Shown in pieces: positions 41,982 through 42,150 of a stretch of 42,150 bases of DNA. Position 1 is the first letter of the stretch; every line of letters begins with the position of its first letter. The position numbers and the translations under genes are program-made. Source of the stretch: an uncultured Polaribacter sp. (GTDB taxonomy: Bacteria; Bacteroidota; Bacteroidia; Flavobacteriales; Flavobacteriaceae); the NCBI GenBank assembly GCA_938084845.1, contig CALKEB010000008.1, forward strand, positions 1-42,150, in the 5' to 3' direction. Below the pieces are notes generated by a model. That model was given only the letters and a program-made list of their open reading frames with translations. It had not been told where the DNA came from and searched no databases.

Positions 41982-42150
41982 ATGCAATCAAGCTTATACC
42001 AGGGCCTAAAAATATCTGATACTACCCAGACTCAAGTCAACGATTTTTTAGTTACAGAGGCTCCCTTACAAATCAATATCAATAGCGAACCTTATACTGT
42101 AGTTATGAGAACACCTAATGAAGATTTTGAATTAATCAGAGGGTTACTTT
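41982..42150 (+). CDS. fdhD: Formate dehydrogenase accessory sulfurtransferase, partial
   Basis: The gene starts at ATG 41982 and runs off the window end; only the first 56 residues are visible. They read MQSSLYQGLKISDT, then VTEAPLQININSEPYTVVMRTPNEDFELIRGLL. This matches the FdhD N-terminus, where E-x-P-L-x-I-x-[VI]-N-x-x-P and M-R-T-P-x-[DE]-[DE]-x-E-L-[AI]-x-G are conserved. FdhD carries sulfur from IscS to the molybdenum cofactor of formate dehydrogenases, so a molybdenum enzyme gene is likely to follow beyond the window. Confidence 0.88.
   Translation, partial: MQSSLYQGLKISDTTQTQVNDFLVTEAPLQININSEPYTVVMRTPNEDFELIRGLL

Noticed and set aside
1..42150. Mobile element, prophage, CRISPR array, restriction or defence locus.
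   Set aside because: No transposase, integrase, phage structural gene, direct-repeat array, target-site duplication or nuclease/methylase pair was found; the one methyltransferase is of the THUMP-like RNA type.

Overview
The window is AT-rich chromosomal DNA from a member of the Bacteroidota, almost certainly family Flavobacteriaceae. The first gene ends in a type IX secretion (T9SS) type B sorting domain. Promoter-like sites follow the Bacteroidota pattern (TTTG or TTTT, about 19 bp, then TAnnTTTG). Shine-Dalgarno sequences are generally absent. Many genes belong to families typical of flavobacteria (DUF349 repeat protein, large PIG-L deacetylase, tricorn-like S41 peptidase, THUMP-like methyltransferase). 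I cannot name a genus from sequence alone. I saw no tRNA, rRNA, CRISPR array, insertion sequence or prophage. Most of the window is housekeeping and envelope genes in short operons.

Layout. 0-8.2 kb: a secreted T9SS cargo protein, then on the minus strand the operon rimP-nusA-infB, with a strong promoter and a GC-rich leader hairpin before rimP, and recR. 8.3-12.1 kb: a sodium/solute symporter, a 300-bp gap with a candidate structured RNA and strong terminator, pdxH, a SixA-like histidine phosphatase and a short Ppx/GppA phosphatase. 12.1-13.8 kb: two convergent, damaged envelope genes (an OmpA-family protein and a secreted thioredoxin-fold protein) that share a bidirectional terminator. 13.8-16.8 kb: lpxK diverging from a NIF3-family gene and a coiled-coil protein whose zinc ribbon has lost all its cysteines. 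16.8-21.5 kb (minus): two tandem DUF368 (PopT-type) membrane proteins, aroE and a five-repeat DUF349 protein.

21.7-23.3 kb: a lipoprotein metallo-beta-lactamase-fold hydrolase and a second lipoprotein, followed by a possible VOC-family gene remnant. 23.5-28.8 kb (minus): a four-gene operon of PIG-L deacetylase, a 38-residue membrane micro-protein, an SSS symporter and a Gfo/Idh/MocA oxidoreductase. Its make-up suggests deacetylation, uptake and oxidation of a sugar-like substrate. 29-33.7 kb: dnaN, then ACP phosphodiesterase, gamma-glutamyltransferase, a lipoprotein and a VOC protein packed together. 33.7-42.15 kb: a tricorn-like peptidase behind a perfect 14-bp inverted repeat, an RluA-type pseudouridine synthase, a DUF1272 protein, a membrane-anchored protein made of two copies of an unrecognised domain, an AI-2E-family permease, a THUMP-like methyltransferase, and the start of fdhD cut by the window edge.

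The most unusual items are: the damaged gene pair, whose thioredoxin member can be restored by two -1 shifts that both fall on canonical slippery heptamers; the unannotated micro-protein between the PIG-L and symporter genes; the candidate ncRNA at about 9.85-9.96 kb; the Cys-less zinc ribbon; and the duplicated unknown domain.
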